Shown here in pieces: positions 8,692-17,381 of a stretch of DNA of 64,000 bases. The translations under genes were made by a program, and so were the position numbers. Below the pieces are notes generated by a model that was not told where the DNA came from, searched no databases, and saw nothing but the letters and a program-made list of their open reading frames with translations. Location of the stretch: contig NZ_CP113930.1 in assembly GCF_029392095.1 (NCBI RefSeq), positions 1,437,001 through 1,501,000 of the forward strand, written 5' to 3'. The DNA comes from Lactobacillus sp. ESL0700. Its GTDB lineage: Bacteria; Bacillota; Bacilli; Lactobacillales; Lactobacillaceae. Positions within the stretch are counted from its first letter, which is position 1. Every line of letters begins with the position of its first letter.

Positions 8692-9735
8692 TTAATTTCT
8701 TTCGTGAACTGTCTTAGAATGAGTCACTGGGAAAATCCGCTTAGCATAATAATATTGTTGGAAATTAGCATTACTTACTGTAACACCCCAATTAGGCCAT
8801 GAATGCAAAACCTTGTTATTACCTAAGTAAATACCAACGTGATAAACATCTGGTTTTGGTCGACCATAGAAAATAATGTCGCCACGCTTCAAATGGCTAA
8901 GACTTACTGTTTGCAAAGTACTGCTTTGGACAAATGAACGGCAGCCCCATTCATGAGTTGCATGCCATTTTGGATTGGCCGGTGTTGGGTCAATTCCAGT
9001 TGCATACATACATTGCATAATTAAACCTGAACAGTCAACTGAAGTTCCTGGCTTCTTAGAAGTAAAGTCGATCCAAGCAGTACCAGCGTTCTTATATTGA
9101 TAACCGCGCTTGATAAATGCCTTAACATAGTCACTTCTAGTTGATGCATAGGTCAAACTCTTATCAAATGGACTAGTATAGTAGCCCTTTAAGTGCAAGC
9201 TCTTCATGTGCAATTGCCGATATTTCTTAGGAATTTGGTAACGACGCACTGTTGAAATGCCGATCTTGTCACTCTTAGCTGCAGTTGCACTATCAGTTTC
9301 AGGAGCATACAAACGCCAAGTCGTATGTAAGTGGTGATACCAAACTGCAGGATAAGTTACCGTAACTTTACCATCGGCAGTAGTAGTGAATTTCTTTTCA
9401 TCAACATACTTCTTGCCGTCCCACTTTTGTAAATATACTGGCCGAACTTCCTTACTGTTTAAAGAAATTTGGTCTTCAATCTTATCTCCAGCAGTCCACT
9501 TATATTTAGTACTTACTCCACTAAAAGCAGTTACTGTTTTGCTAGGTTGAGTAGCATTACTATTGTTATCGGCTGGAGTAGTTGCGGGCTGAGTAGTGTT
9601 AGTACTGTCTTGACCCGAATTACTTGTCACGCCAGTTGAACTGACACTATCAGCTTCAACAACTGTTCCTGTTGTTAAACCGCCTAATAACATTACTGCT
9701 GCAACACCAGCAAATAACCGTTGGCTATATTTCAT
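8692..9735 (-). CDS. Exported NlpC/P60-family peptidoglycan hydrolase
   Basis: A 347-residue exported protein with a signal peptide (about 1-28, ending TVVEA), a Ser/Thr/Asn-rich linker (about 30-75), a middle domain of about 90 residues of unknown type, and a C-terminal NlpC/P60 domain. Catalytic Cys lies in VDCSGLIMQCMY and His in YHVGIYLG, followed by LHSW. The start at 9735 is placed 6 bases after GGAGGG; the adjacent ATG at 9738 has only 3 bases of spacing. It is a different lineage from the neighbouring plus-strand P60 protein, with little similarity outside the catalytic domain. Confidence 0.85.
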   Translation of the reverse strand: MKYSQRLFAGVAAVMLLGGLTTGTVVEADSVSSTGVTSNSGQDSTNTTQPATTPADNNSNATQPSKTVTAFSGVSTKYKWTAGDKIEDQISLNSKEVRPVYLQKWDGKKYVDEKKFTTTADGKVTVTYPAVWYHHLHTTWRLYAPETDSATAAKSDKIGISTVRRYQIPKKYRQLHMKSLHLKGYYTSPFDKSLTYASTRSDYVKAFIKRGYQYKNAGTAWIDFTSKKPGTSVDCSGLIMQCMYATGIDPTPANPKWHATHEWGCRSFVQSSTLQTVSLSHLKRGDIIFYGRPKPDVYHVGIYLGNNKVLHSWPNWGVTVSNANFQQYYYAKRIFPVTHSKTVHERN

Positions 9736-9820
9736 CATTTTCCCTCCAAAATACAAATTTAAACTAACTAAAAAAATAATAGCATTAATTTTACAATAAG
9801 AAAACACTAATTTTGATATT

Positions 9821-10756
9821 TTAGTAACTTAATGCTCTTAAACCATCTCCGCGCCAGTGATTAAGAAAGCTGCTCTCACTCATTGCGGCTTTTTTGCCTG
9901 TCCAAGGATCATTGTAAAAAAATTGTCCATTATGATAGCCAGTCAGTGCCAAGGCATGATTAGAAAAGCCGTCGACATCCTTAACCCAAGCAACAACTAA
10001 ATGTGAATGTAGCAGTTTATTTTTAACGGCCGTTAAACTATCACCAGTCATGACCTCGGCTTTACCCAAGTAATGCTTAACAACACCCTTGATGCCATTC
10101 GGTGTTACCCAATAGCCACCTGGATATTCCTTGTAAGGTGAACCAATGAAACCTTTATCTGGATTACTGCTGCGCGGGGTTTTCTTGGCAACTGTAAATT
10201 TAGAAACCTTGACACCAGCGAAGTTCAACATCATCGTCACGGCAGTCATCTCGCAACCTGTTGGCAATTCTGGTCTTTGGCTGACTACCTTAGCATTATT
10301 TTTAATACCGGTAATCTTACCCTTTTTAATCCAATAGTATGCTTTTTTGGTTGAAGCAGAATTTTCGCTCCGTTTACCATTTGCCTTGTAATAACTATAC
10401 GTTGTTTTATGTGGCGTCTTGCGAACGCCCGTTAACATCACACCATTTTTATTAAATAAATAATGGCTTTGCCCAATCTTAACAACGCCTTTAGCTTTTT
10501 TACCGGATTGATAATAGTACGTGCTCTTACCTTTGACTACCCAGCCCTGCTTTTGTGGCTTAGGTTTATCAGGAGTAGTTGCCACACTATTTTCACTACT
10601 AGTGCCATCTTGCTCAGTATCATCAGTTTTACTTGTTTGTTCAACAGTATTTTGACTGTTAGCTGGGTCAATAGTTGCGGCCATAACTGATGTTGTTGAT
10701 TTCCAGCCCATTAATGACAAAGCAGTAATCATTGCAAAAATGAGTTTTTTATACAT
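9821..10756 (-). CDS. Exported C39-like peptidase with N-terminal wall-binding-type repeats
   Basis: A 311-residue exported protein. After a signal peptide (1-26) and a Ser/Thr/Asp-rich segment come short aromatic repeats (about 70-145: WVVKGKSTYYYQSGKK, HYLFNKNGVMLTG and similar) like glucan- or choline-binding-type repeats. The C-terminal part (about 160-311) is a peptidase_C39-like domain: LPTGCEMTAV carries the Cys, SNHALALTGY the His and FYNDPW the Asp. The substrate is unknown; a wall peptide or surface protein is likely from context. GAAAGGAAATT precedes the ATG. Confidence 0.78.
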   Translation of the reverse strand: MYKKLIFAMITALSLMGWKSTTSVMAATIDPANSQNTVEQTSKTDDTEQDGTSSENSVATTPDKPKPQKQGWVVKGKSTYYYQSGKKAKGVVKIGQSHYLFNKNGVMLTGVRKTPHKTTYSYYKANGKRSENSASTKKAYYWIKKGKITGIKNNAKVVSQRPELPTGCEMTAVTMMLNFAGVKVSKFTVAKKTPRSSNPDKGFIGSPYKEYPGGYWVTPNGIKGVVKHYLGKAEVMTGDSLTAVKNKLLHSHLVVAWVKDVDGFSNHALALTGYHNGQFFYNDPWTGKKAAMSESSFLNHWRGDGLRALSY

Positions 10757-10878
10757 AATTTCCTTTCTGTAATCCCTTAAATAAAATTCAATACTAGTAT
10801 AATTTACACTTTTATAAATTCAGGTTCAATATAGTTTTCAAAAATTATCATGTGCGCAATTAGAATTTTAATTACAAA

Positions 10879-10911
10879 TAAAAATCCCTCGTGCATTAGC
10901 GCGAAGGATTT
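10879..10911 (-). terminator. Probable second terminator downstream of rplL
   Basis: On the minus strand AAATCCTTCG pairs with CGAGGGATTT around a loop of about 11 bases and is followed by TTATTTG. It lies about 55 bases beyond the first rplL terminator, so it looks like a back-up terminator. Confidence 0.55.
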
Positions 10912-10964
10912 AATGGCTAATTATTTAGTAGTTGGAACACATTTGGGCCACAATTTGGCAAAAA

Positions 10965-11006
10965 TAAAAACCGCACAAGCTCTAAATGCTGAGCTTATGC
11001 GGTTTC
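10965..11006 (-). terminator. Terminator of the rplJ-rplL operon
   Basis: On the minus strand AAACCGCATAAGCTC pairs with GAGCTTGTGCGGTTT (one mismatch) around an 8-base loop, followed by TTTATTTTT. It starts about 30 bases after the rplL stop. Confidence 0.8.
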
Positions 11007-11034
11007 TTATTAGCTTTGTCCAGTTGGACTGTAA

Positions 11035-11397
11035 CTATTTAAGGGTTACAGTAGCTCCAACTTCTTCAAGCTTAGACTTAATGTCGTTAGCTTCGTCTTC
11101 AGAAACGCCTTCCTTAACGTTCTTAGGAGCGCCATCAACCATGTCCTTTGAGTCCTTAAGGCCAAGACCAGTAATGTCACGAACAGCCTTAATAACCTTA
11201 ACCTTTTCTTGACCTGCTTCAGTCAATTCAACATCGTAAGTTGACTTAGCAGCAGCTTCGGCACCAGCACCTGCAGCAGCAACTGGAGCAGCAGCAGTAA
11301 CATCAAATTCATCTTCAATAGCCTTTACAAGGTCATTTAATTCAAGAATTGAAGCACCTTTTAAGTCTTCAATAATCTTTTCAGTATCTAAAGCCAT
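11035..11397 (-). CDS. rplL: 50S ribosomal protein L7/L12
   Basis: The 120-residue stalk protein that binds translation factors as dimers on L10. The N-terminal dimerisation helix pair, the Ala/Gly-rich hinge (about residues 33-50, [17 protein letters not shown]) and the C-terminal domain ending [10 protein letters not shown] are all typical. It follows rplJ after 48 bases with a GGAGGAT-type site, and the operon ends in a strong hairpin. Confidence 0.97.
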   Translation of the reverse strand: MALDTEKIIEDLKGASILELNDLVKAIEDEFDVTAAAPVAAAGAGAEAAAKSTYDVELTEAGQEKVKVIKAVRDITGLGLKDSKDMVDGAPKNVKEGVSEDEANDIKSKLEEVGATVTLK

Positions 11398-11445
11398 ATT
11401 TAAGTATCCTCCGAAAAATTAGTATTAGATATAATTACAATCTTT

Positions 11446-11955
11446 TTATTCTGCAGCTTCGTCTTTTGAATCAGCAACAGCTTTAACAACACATGCGAAG
11501 TCGCGAACTGGAGCTTGCAATACAGATACAAGCATTGACAGTAAGCCTTCGCGGCCAGGAATAGCAGCAAGTTCCTTGATTTCTTCTTTAGAAGTCAATT
11601 TACCTTCAAGCATACCACCCTTAATGTCCAAGACATCAAAGTTATCTTCAAACTTAGAAACGATCCGTGCAGGTTCTGTAATGTCATCGGCATTATCAGT
11701 GTAAACAACAGCAGTAGGACCAACAAAAGTATCATCTAAGCCTTCGATACCAGCCTTAGCAGCAGCACGTCTCAAGTAAGTGTTCTTGATAACCTTCATC
11801 TTAACGTCGTTTTCACGAAGTTCCTTACGCATAGCGGTAACTTCTTCAACAGTTAAACCAAGGTAATCAATTACCAAGATGGCTTTTGCAGCTTTAAGTT
11901 CTTCAGCAAAAGCATCAACAAGCTTTTCCTTTGCAGCAATAGCAGCTTTACTCAA
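11446..11955 (-). CDS. rplJ: 50S ribosomal protein L10
   Basis: A 169-residue stalk base protein that anchors L7/L12 to 23S rRNA. The N-terminal part has AIVVIDYLGLTV-like L10 features (here ILVIDYLGLTVEEVTAMRKELR) and the usual VIKNTYLRRA segment. The start codon is TTG preceded by GGAGGTGAATTCGA. The mRNA begins with a long leader carrying an attenuator-type hairpin, consistent with autoregulation by L10/L12. Confidence 0.96.
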   Translation of the reverse strand: MSKAAIAAKEKLVDAFAEELKAAKAILVIDYLGLTVEEVTAMRKELRENDVKMKVIKNTYLRRAAAKAGIEGLDDTFVGPTAVVYTDNADDITEPARIVSKFEDNFDVLDIKGGMLEGKLTSKEEIKELAAIPGREGLLSMLVSVLQAPVRDFACVVKAVADSKDEAAE

Positions 11956-11974
11956 TCGAATTCACCTCCATAAA

Positions 11975-12115
11975 ATTCATTAATAAATCCTAAAAGGCCT
12001 AAAAAACTCCATGCCACAAAGACATGGAGTTTTGAAAAAATCTTCATTATCTTCTGGCCTCGGCGGGAAATTAAGGCGTAATGCCACCCGAGTCTTAGGT
12101 AGAATTTACTTTATC
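11975..12115 (-). promoter_or_regulatory. L10 (rplJL) mRNA leader with attenuator hairpin
   Basis: Between the promoter and rplJ lies a structured leader of about 140-150 nt. Its 3' part is a perfect hairpin (AAAACTCCATG...CATGGAGTTTT, 12003-12034) followed on the minus strand by a run of T, i.e. an intrinsic terminator inside the leader. This is the arrangement of the Firmicutes L10 leader, in which L10(L12)4 binding promotes termination. The upstream part (CGGGTGGCATTACGCC and CCCGCCGAGGCC) would hold the protein-binding fold. Boundaries are approximate. Confidence 0.7.
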
Positions 12116-12116
12116 A

Positions 12117-12145
12117 AGTATAGCAGGCCAAATTAATTTAAGCAA
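12117..12145 (-). promoter_or_regulatory. Promoter of rplJ-rplL
   Basis: On the minus strand TTGCTT (12145-12140) and TATACT (12122-12117) are 17 bases apart, and the -10 is extended (TGCTATACT). It sits just after the phoU stop, so rplJL is separate from the phosphate operon. Confidence 0.65.
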
Positions 12146-12149
12146 GTAT

Positions 12150-12818
12150 TTATTCCGCTTTTGGGTCGGCTAGTTCAAATAATTCTCCAGAGACCTTGTA
12201 GATAACCCAACTAGCCAGGTTGACGATGTGGTCCCCAATTCGTTTGAGCAATCTAATAATGACAAAATAACTGGCAGAAGCAACTGCCGCATTAGAATCC
12301 TTTTCAACGCCATCAATGATAACTTTTCGTGCCTTCTGATAATTGGCTGTTACCACCTCTTGGCGATCAACCATCGCCCGTGCCGTCTTTTCGTCTTCTT
12401 GGACATAAGCCGTCAGGACTTCGATTAACATTTTGCGAACCTCATGGGTCATCTGCGAAATGATTTTTTCAACCTCAGGAATTCGCGGATTACCCTTTAC
12501 TCTGACGGTTTCAACGGCCAAGCTAATCGCGTTTTCACCAATTCTCTCTAGGTCTGTAGCCGCCTTTAAAATACTGATAACAACCCGAAAATCCGTGGCT
12601 ACGGGCTGCTGGAGGGCCATTAAGTCCAGCGCCTTTTTTTCAATTCTTATGGCCTCTTTGGGAACCACGTCAGCCTCTTTAATCATTTTTTGAGCTGTCT
12701 TTTTGTCATGGGCGACAAACGAACGCGTCCCCTGGTCAATCTGATCGTTAACTAAAACACCCATTTCCATAAATTGCGTATTCAGCTTTTTTAATTCATC
12801 TAAAAATATTTCGTGCAT
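12150..12818 (-). CDS. phoU: Phosphate transport system regulator PhoU
   Basis: A 222-residue all-helical cytoplasmic protein made of two three-helix PhoU repeats (about 1-110 and 115-215). Repeat motifs such as DLERIGENAI and LKRIGDHIVNLASW carry the acidic metal-binding pattern ExxxD typical of PhoU. It links Pst transporter state to phosphate signalling and limits phosphate uptake. It is the last gene of the pst operon, starting about 15 bases after the second pstB. No phoPR-like two-component pair is present in the window. Confidence 0.93.
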   Translation of the reverse strand: MHEIFLDELKKLNTQFMEMGVLVNDQIDQGTRSFVAHDKKTAQKMIKEADVVPKEAIRIEKKALDLMALQQPVATDFRVVISILKAATDLERIGENAISLAVETVRVKGNPRIPEVEKIISQMTHEVRKMLIEVLTAYVQEDEKTARAMVDRQEVVTANYQKARKVIIDGVEKDSNAAVASASYFVIIRLLKRIGDHIVNLASWVIYKVSGELFELADPKAE

Positions 12819-12832
12819 GGTTTTCCTCGCTT

Positions 12833-13588
12833 TTAGCCAAACCGGCCATTTAGATAATTACTTGTGATTTCTTTTTTAGGCGCTAAAAACATTTCTTCAG
12901 TTGTCCCTGACTCAATTAAATTACCATTCATCAAAAATGCAACTTGATCTGAAACCCGACTCGCCTGCTGCAAGTTATGCGTTACCATGATAAAAGTATA
13001 CTTCGTCTTGAGCGTCATCAATGTTTCTTCAATTTCAGAACTAGAAATCGGGTCTAGAGCAGACGTTGGTTCGTCAAGCAACACTACCGCGGGCCTAACT
13101 GCAAGTGCTCGTGCGATACAGATGCGCTGCTGCTGACCGCCGGAAAAGGCTTGCGCATTGCGATCCAAACTATCCTTAGTTTCTTGCCAAATTGCCGCTT
13201 GTTTCAAGCTTTCTTCGACGCGCTGCTGGATTAATTCTTTATCCTTAATACCCGCAACTTTCAAGCCATAGGCTACATTATCAAAAACAGAAAACGGAAA
13301 CGGCGTCGGCTGCTGAAACACCATGCCCACATTTTTACGCAATTCAACCAAATCAAGGTGTGGTCGATAAATATCTTGCCCAGCTAGTAAAATATCACCC
13401 GTAATCTTAATGTTCGCAATATCATCATTCATCCGGTTAAGACATCGCAGCAATGTTGATTTGCCACAGCCTGAAGGTCCAATTAAAGCCGTCAGTTTTT
13501 GCTCCGGAAATGCTAGGTTAATGCCATGCAGCGCCTCAAAATCGCCATAATTTAATTTGACATTTTTGACTTCCATAATGTTCTTCAT
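12833..13588 (-). CDS. pstB: Phosphate ABC transporter ATP-binding protein PstB (second copy)
   Basis: A 251-residue ATPase of the phosphate importer. Walker A is GPSGCGKST, the signature is FSGGQQQR, and Walker B is [12 protein letters not shown] followed by a switch His in MVTHN. The start at 13588 is chosen because AAAGGAG is 7 bases upstream; the ATG at 13594 would leave only 1 base. It is one of two tandem pstB genes, a common arrangement in lactobacilli. The stop of the upstream copy lies at its ribosome-binding site. Confidence 0.92.
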   Translation of the reverse strand: MKNIMEVKNVKLNYGDFEALHGINLAFPEQKLTALIGPSGCGKSTLLRCLNRMNDDIANIKITGDILLAGQDIYRPHLDLVELRKNVGMVFQQPTPFPFSVFDNVAYGLKVAGIKDKELIQQRVEESLKQAAIWQETKDSLDRNAQAFSGGQQQRICIARALAVRPAVVLLDEPTSALDPISSSEIEETLMTLKTKYTFIMVTHNLQQASRVSDQVAFLMNGNLIESGTTEEMFLAPKKEITSNYLNGRFG

Positions 13589-13600
13589 CGTCATGCTCCT

Positions 13601-14401
13601 TTAGCCAAAACTGCCTTGGATATACTTTTCAGTAATTTCACCCTGCGGATTAGTGAAAATATTGGTAGTTGTATCATATTCAAGAGCACGCCCTAAATGA
13701 AAGAATGCGGTATAATCGCTAATTCGTGAAGCCTGCTGCATATTGTGCGTCACCATAATCATCGTATATTTACTGCGTAGCTGTTTGAGCGTGTCTTCCA
13801 ACTTCGCCGTGGATACTGGGTCAAGTGCACTAGCCGGCTCATCTAAAAGCAGAATTTCTGGCTTTAGCGCAATTGCCCGCGCAATACATAAGCGTTGCTG
13901 CTGACCGCCCGATAATGCTAAGGCACTGTTATCCAGCTTGTCCTTAACCTCATCCCACAAGGCAGCAGCCTTTAAACTTTCCTCAACAAGTTGATTAAGC
14001 TTGGCCTTGTCCTGCTCACCATTAGCCTTTAGTGCATAAGTGATATTTTCTTTAATTGACTTGGGAAAAGGATTGGGCTTTTGAAACACCATGCCAATTG
14101 CCTTGCGCAGTTCGTAAACGTTAATTTTTTTCTGGTTAATATCAAGTTCATGAAACATAATGTTACCATCAACTCTTGCAACACGGTCATTCAGCCTGTT
14201 TAAAGAACGTAAAAATGTGGATTTTCCAGAACCCGAGGCACCAATCAGAGCCGTAATGGTGTTCTTTTTAAAGCCCAAACTGACATCAAATAGTTTCTGC
14301 ACCGTACCACCATAAAAAACACTTAAATTGTGAGTATAAAGCGCACATTCATCATTATTAAAAGTTTTAATATATTTCGTTTGGTTTTGCCAATTTTCCA
14401 T
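13601..14401 (-). CDS. pstB: Phosphate ABC transporter ATP-binding protein PstB (first copy)
   Basis: A 266-residue ATPase with Walker A GASGSGKST, signature LSGGQQQR and Walker B ILLLDEPASALD. It has an N-terminal extension of about 20 residues relative to the second copy and differs from it throughout, so the pair is an old duplication rather than a recent one. Both end in a similar tail (YIQGSFG here, YLNGRFG in the other). It is tightly spaced, 10 bases after pstA. Confidence 0.92.
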   Translation of the reverse strand: MENWQNQTKYIKTFNNDECALYTHNLSVFYGGTVQKLFDVSLGFKKNTITALIGASGSGKSTFLRSLNRLNDRVARVDGNIMFHELDINQKKINVYELRKAIGMVFQKPNPFPKSIKENITYALKANGEQDKAKLNQLVEESLKAAALWDEVKDKLDNSALALSGGQQQRLCIARAIALKPEILLLDEPASALDPVSTAKLEDTLKQLRSKYTMIMVTHNMQQASRISDYTAFFHLGRALEYDTTTNIFTNPQGEITEKYIQGSFG

Positions 14402-14410
14402 ATAAATTCC

Positions 14411-15304
14411 TTATTTTACTTTAGCAGCAGTTAAATTCTTATAGAGCCAGTTGCCCAGCAAGCGCGCGCCAAAATTAAAGATAATCACAACAATTACCAA
14501 TAATGCCGATGTGGCTGCTGAAACAAGATTTACATCAGGAATAATTCCTTCAGTGTTCACCTTCCAAATATGAACTGCCAAGGTTTCTGCTGGTCGCATC
14601 ACGTTCAAAAAGCTGGTTGAGCTGAACATGTTCCAGTTAGAATAATCGACGATTGAGCCGCTTTGCCCAGCAGTATAGATTAGCGCTGCTGCTTCACCGA
14701 ACACACGTCCAGCACTTAAAATAATTCCCGTAATAATCCCAGGCAATGCCGATGGCAAGACAACTCCGCGGATTGTTTTCCAATTTGATAGACCTAACGC
14801 CCAGCCCGCTTCGCGCAGCGTTTGCGGCACTCCATTAATTGCCTGCTCAATATTGCTAGTCAAGATTGGCAAATTGAAAAAGGTTAAAGCTAGTGCACCA
14901 GCAATAATCGAAAAACCTAGCCCAAACTGAACTACAAACAAGAGATAGCCGAACAAGCCGACAACAATTGATGGCAGCGAGCTTAAAATTTCGATCGTTG
15001 TTCTAATCAGTCTTGTTACCCATGTGTCCTGGGCATATTCAGCCAAATAAATGGCTGCCCCTAATGCAATTGGAAGTGATATCAGTAGCGTTAAAATTAA
15101 TAAGTAAAGTGAATTGAATAATTGGTCACGAATGCCGCCGCCAGCCTCAAATGATGATGAAGCCGATGTTAAAAAATGCCACGATAAGTGCGGCACACCA
15201 GCAATTAAAATATTGCCTAAAATACCAATTAATACCAGAATAATAATCGCAACCAGTAGGTAAATTACCCCTGTAGCCAGTCGGTCGGTTCTTTTTGAAT
15301 TCAT
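14411..15304 (-). CDS. pstA: Phosphate ABC transporter permease PstA
   Basis: A 297-residue inner-membrane permease with six predicted helices. The cytoplasmic coupling loop EAGWALGLSNWKTIRGVVLP is the EAA motif of binding-protein-dependent permeases, and FGEAAALIYTAG is a typical PstA stretch. Its ATG overlaps the pstC stop (TGATG-type), indicating translational coupling. It pairs with PstC to form the phosphate channel. Confidence 0.93.
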   Translation of the reverse strand: MNSKRTDRLATGVIYLLVAIIILVLIGILGNILIAGVPHLSWHFLTSASSSFEAGGGIRDQLFNSLYLLILTLLISLPIALGAAIYLAEYAQDTWVTRLIRTTIEILSSLPSIVVGLFGYLLFVVQFGLGFSIIAGALALTFFNLPILTSNIEQAINGVPQTLREAGWALGLSNWKTIRGVVLPSALPGIITGIILSAGRVFGEAAALIYTAGQSGSIVDYSNWNMFSSTSFLNVMRPAETLAVHIWKVNTEGIIPDVNLVSAATSALLVIVVIIFNFGARLLGNWLYKNLTAAKVK

Positions 15305-16299
15305 CAGCTACCTCTTTTTCCAATCAGGCGAACTAGGAAGTTAAACGCCAATGACATGATTAACAATAGTAGTGCTAATGACCACAGAGCATTGTTGGGC
15401 AACGTGCCCATAACCGTGTTGCCCATTTGACTCGTCAGTTGACTGGTCAATGTTGCAGAAGGGCTAACTAAGTTGTACGGCATTAAGACGGCATTACCGA
15501 TAACCATTTGTACGGCTAAGGCTTCGCCGAAGGCTCGCGCCATACCAAAAATTATTGCGGTTAAAATGCGTGGCCGCGCAGCTCGCAATACAACATGATA
15601 AATTGTTTGCCAGCGTGTTGCTCCTAAAGCCGCAGACGATTTTCGCAAGTCTTGTGGGACAGCCTTAAAGGCATCAACCGTTAGAGAAGTAATTGTTGGT
15701 AAAACCATGACAAACAAAATTAACGTTGCGGCTAAAATACCAAATCCCGTACCACCAAAAATGCTGCGAATAACTGTGACAATCACTGTCAAGCCTAAGA
15801 AGCCATAAACAACTGATGGAATACCAACAAGTAATTCCATAACTGATTGCAAAAACTGCGCCTGCTTGCCAGATTTATATTCAGTCATGAATAAGGCGAT
15901 AGCAATGGCAAATGGCGTTGCTACTAAGGCAGCTAATAACGTTACCGCAAAAGAAGTAACAATCATTGCTGCAGCACCAACATGATCTTTGCCAGCACTT
16001 GGGTTCCAATTGCTCGTTAACAAAAAGTGAAAAATGTTCACCTTATCGTCAACAAAAGTTGCAAGGCCACGTACGCCAACAAAACCGATAATTGCCACAA
16101 TTAAAATTCCAATAACTGCAATTGCTAGCGAGGTTAATCCTTTACCCCAGTGTTCTTGTCGCGTTTCTTTAGACGGACTAGTTAAACGGGCAATATCAAC
16201 GCTTTCGGGGTCAATCTTTTTAAATTTGACATGTGGTACTTTCTGTTCAGCAATTGCTTGGTCAACAACTTCTTGCAAGTCTTGTTCGTGTTTATTCAT
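15304..16299 (-). CDS. pstC: Phosphate ABC transporter permease PstC
   Basis: A 331-residue permease, longer than PstA because of a hydrophilic N-terminal extension of about 55 residues before the first helix. The EAA loop reads KSSAALGATRWQTIYHVVLR and a conserved ARAFGEALAVQMVIGN stretch follows. The start lies inside the last codons of pstS (8-base overlap). Six or seven hydrophobic helices are visible. Confidence 0.93.
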   Translation of the reverse strand: MNKHEQDLQEVVDQAIAEQKVPHVKFKKIDPESVDIARLTSPSKETRQEHWGKGLTSLAIAVIGILIVAIIGFVGVRGLATFVDDKVNIFHFLLTSNWNPSAGKDHVGAAAMIVTSFAVTLLAALVATPFAIAIALFMTEYKSGKQAQFLQSVMELLVGIPSVVYGFLGLTVIVTVIRSIFGGTGFGILAATLILFVMVLPTITSLTVDAFKAVPQDLRKSSAALGATRWQTIYHVVLRAARPRILTAIIFGMARAFGEALAVQMVIGNAVLMPYNLVSPSATLTSQLTSQMGNTVMGTLPNNALWSLALLLLIMSLAFNFLVRLIGKRGS

Positions 16300-17167
16300 G
16301 TGCGCTACCTATTTTTGTAATTCGATTTTGACTATCGCGAGTAACCTTCATTTCATTAATGCTAAGGTAACCAATTTTAGGTACCAGATCACGCTGCACT
16401 TTTTTACTCAGAATGTAATTAATAAAAGCGGCAGTTTCCTTATCTGGCTTGCCCTTGGTATACAAATGCTCATAGGACCAGAGCCGCCACTTATTAGTTG
16501 GGATATTCTGATTTGTGGGTCTGATATGATCAATACTTAGTTTTTGAATATTGGGATCATTTGCATAAGGAAAAGAAATATACGAAATTGTGCCTGGCGT
16601 TGAACTGACAATCTTTTTAACCGTGCCATTAGAATCCTGCTCTTGCGAATTGATGGCATCCTTACCCTTCAAAATTAAGTCCTCAAAAGTTGTCCGCGTA
16701 CCACTGCCACGAGAACGATTAATAACAATAATCTGCAAATTCTTACCACCAACTTGGCGCCAGTTCGTAATTTTGCCGGTAAAAATTTCCATGAGCTGCT
16801 TTGAAGATAGATTATTAATGCCAATCCCCTTATTAACAATCGGAACAATCCCGACAACCGCTACTTGAAAGTCATGAAGCTTGGCTGCATCAATTCCTTT
16901 TTGCGTATCAGCAAACACATCAGCAGTGCCAATCTGCACTGCTCCGGCTTGCACCTGACTTAGACCAGTACCAGAGCCACCACCTTGAACAATGATATTG
17001 CTATCAGGATTAGTTAAGTGATAGTCATTGCCCGCTTGTTCAACAAGCGGCTGCAAGGCACTTGACCCCACAATTGTTATTTTGTTGCGGTCTTTACTGC
17101 AACCAACCAAAAAAATTGGCAACAACAAAATTAGAGCCATCAATTTACCCAAGTGTAATTTATGCAT
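16292..17167 (-). CDS. pstS: Phosphate-binding lipoprotein PstS
   Basis: A 291-residue extracellular lipoprotein that captures phosphate for PstCAB. The signal peptide ends in a lipobox LVGC (Cys near residue 25). Phosphate-binding loops are recognisable: VGSSALQPL, GGGSGTGLSQV and RSRGSGTRTTFE. GAGGAA precedes the ATG at 17167; an in-frame TTG lies 12 bases further upstream. It is the first gene of the pst operon, with about 200 bases of AT-rich upstream DNA that includes a TACCTTTAAGGTA palindrome at 17240-17252. Confidence 0.93.
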   Translation of the reverse strand: MHKLHLGKLMALILLLPIFLVGCSKDRNKITIVGSSALQPLVEQAGNDYHLTNPDSNIIVQGGGSGTGLSQVQAGAVQIGTADVFADTQKGIDAAKLHDFQVAVVGIVPIVNKGIGINNLSSKQLMEIFTGKITNWRQVGGKNLQIIVINRSRGSGTRTTFEDLILKGKDAINSQEQDSNGTVKKIVSSTPGTISYISFPYANDPNIQKLSIDHIRPTNQNIPTNKWRLWSYEHLYTKGKPDKETAAFINYILSKKVQRDLVPKIGYLSINEMKVTRDSQNRITKIGSAHE

Positions 17168-17315
17168 ACGTTTCCTCAATATATAAATTAGATTTTGCTA
17201 TAGTTTAACAAATAATGCGTAGCATACCAAATGATAACTACCTTTAAGGTATACGAAAAATTTATACTTTATTGTGTTGACTACTTCTTGTTATATCTCA
17301 ATTAACATAATACAG

Positions 17316-17352
17316 AAAAATCCGCTAGAACTTCTTGTTCTAACGGATTTTC
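17316..17352 (-). terminator. Terminator of the giant SRR gene
   Basis: On the minus strand AAAATCCGTTAGAAC pairs with GTTCTAGCGGATTTT (one mismatch) and is followed by a T-rich stretch. It lies about 30 bases after the SRR stop and upstream of the pst operon. Confidence 0.8.
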
Positions 17353-17381
17353 TCCTTACTAAATTTTTACTTCATTTAACA

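Noticed and set aside
10912-10964. T-box-like or tRNA-like sequence between the two terminators after rplL
   Set aside because: The conserved T-box sequence and a cloverleaf are both missing; it is probably only spacer.
10850-11212. Plus-strand open frame of 120 codons over the rplL terminators and the 3' part of rplL
   Set aside because: It runs through two terminator hairpins and is antisense to rplL.
12833-14401. The two pstB genes as a recent duplication or assembly artefact
   Set aside because: They differ throughout, including the N-terminus; tandem divergent pstB genes are usual in lactobacilli.
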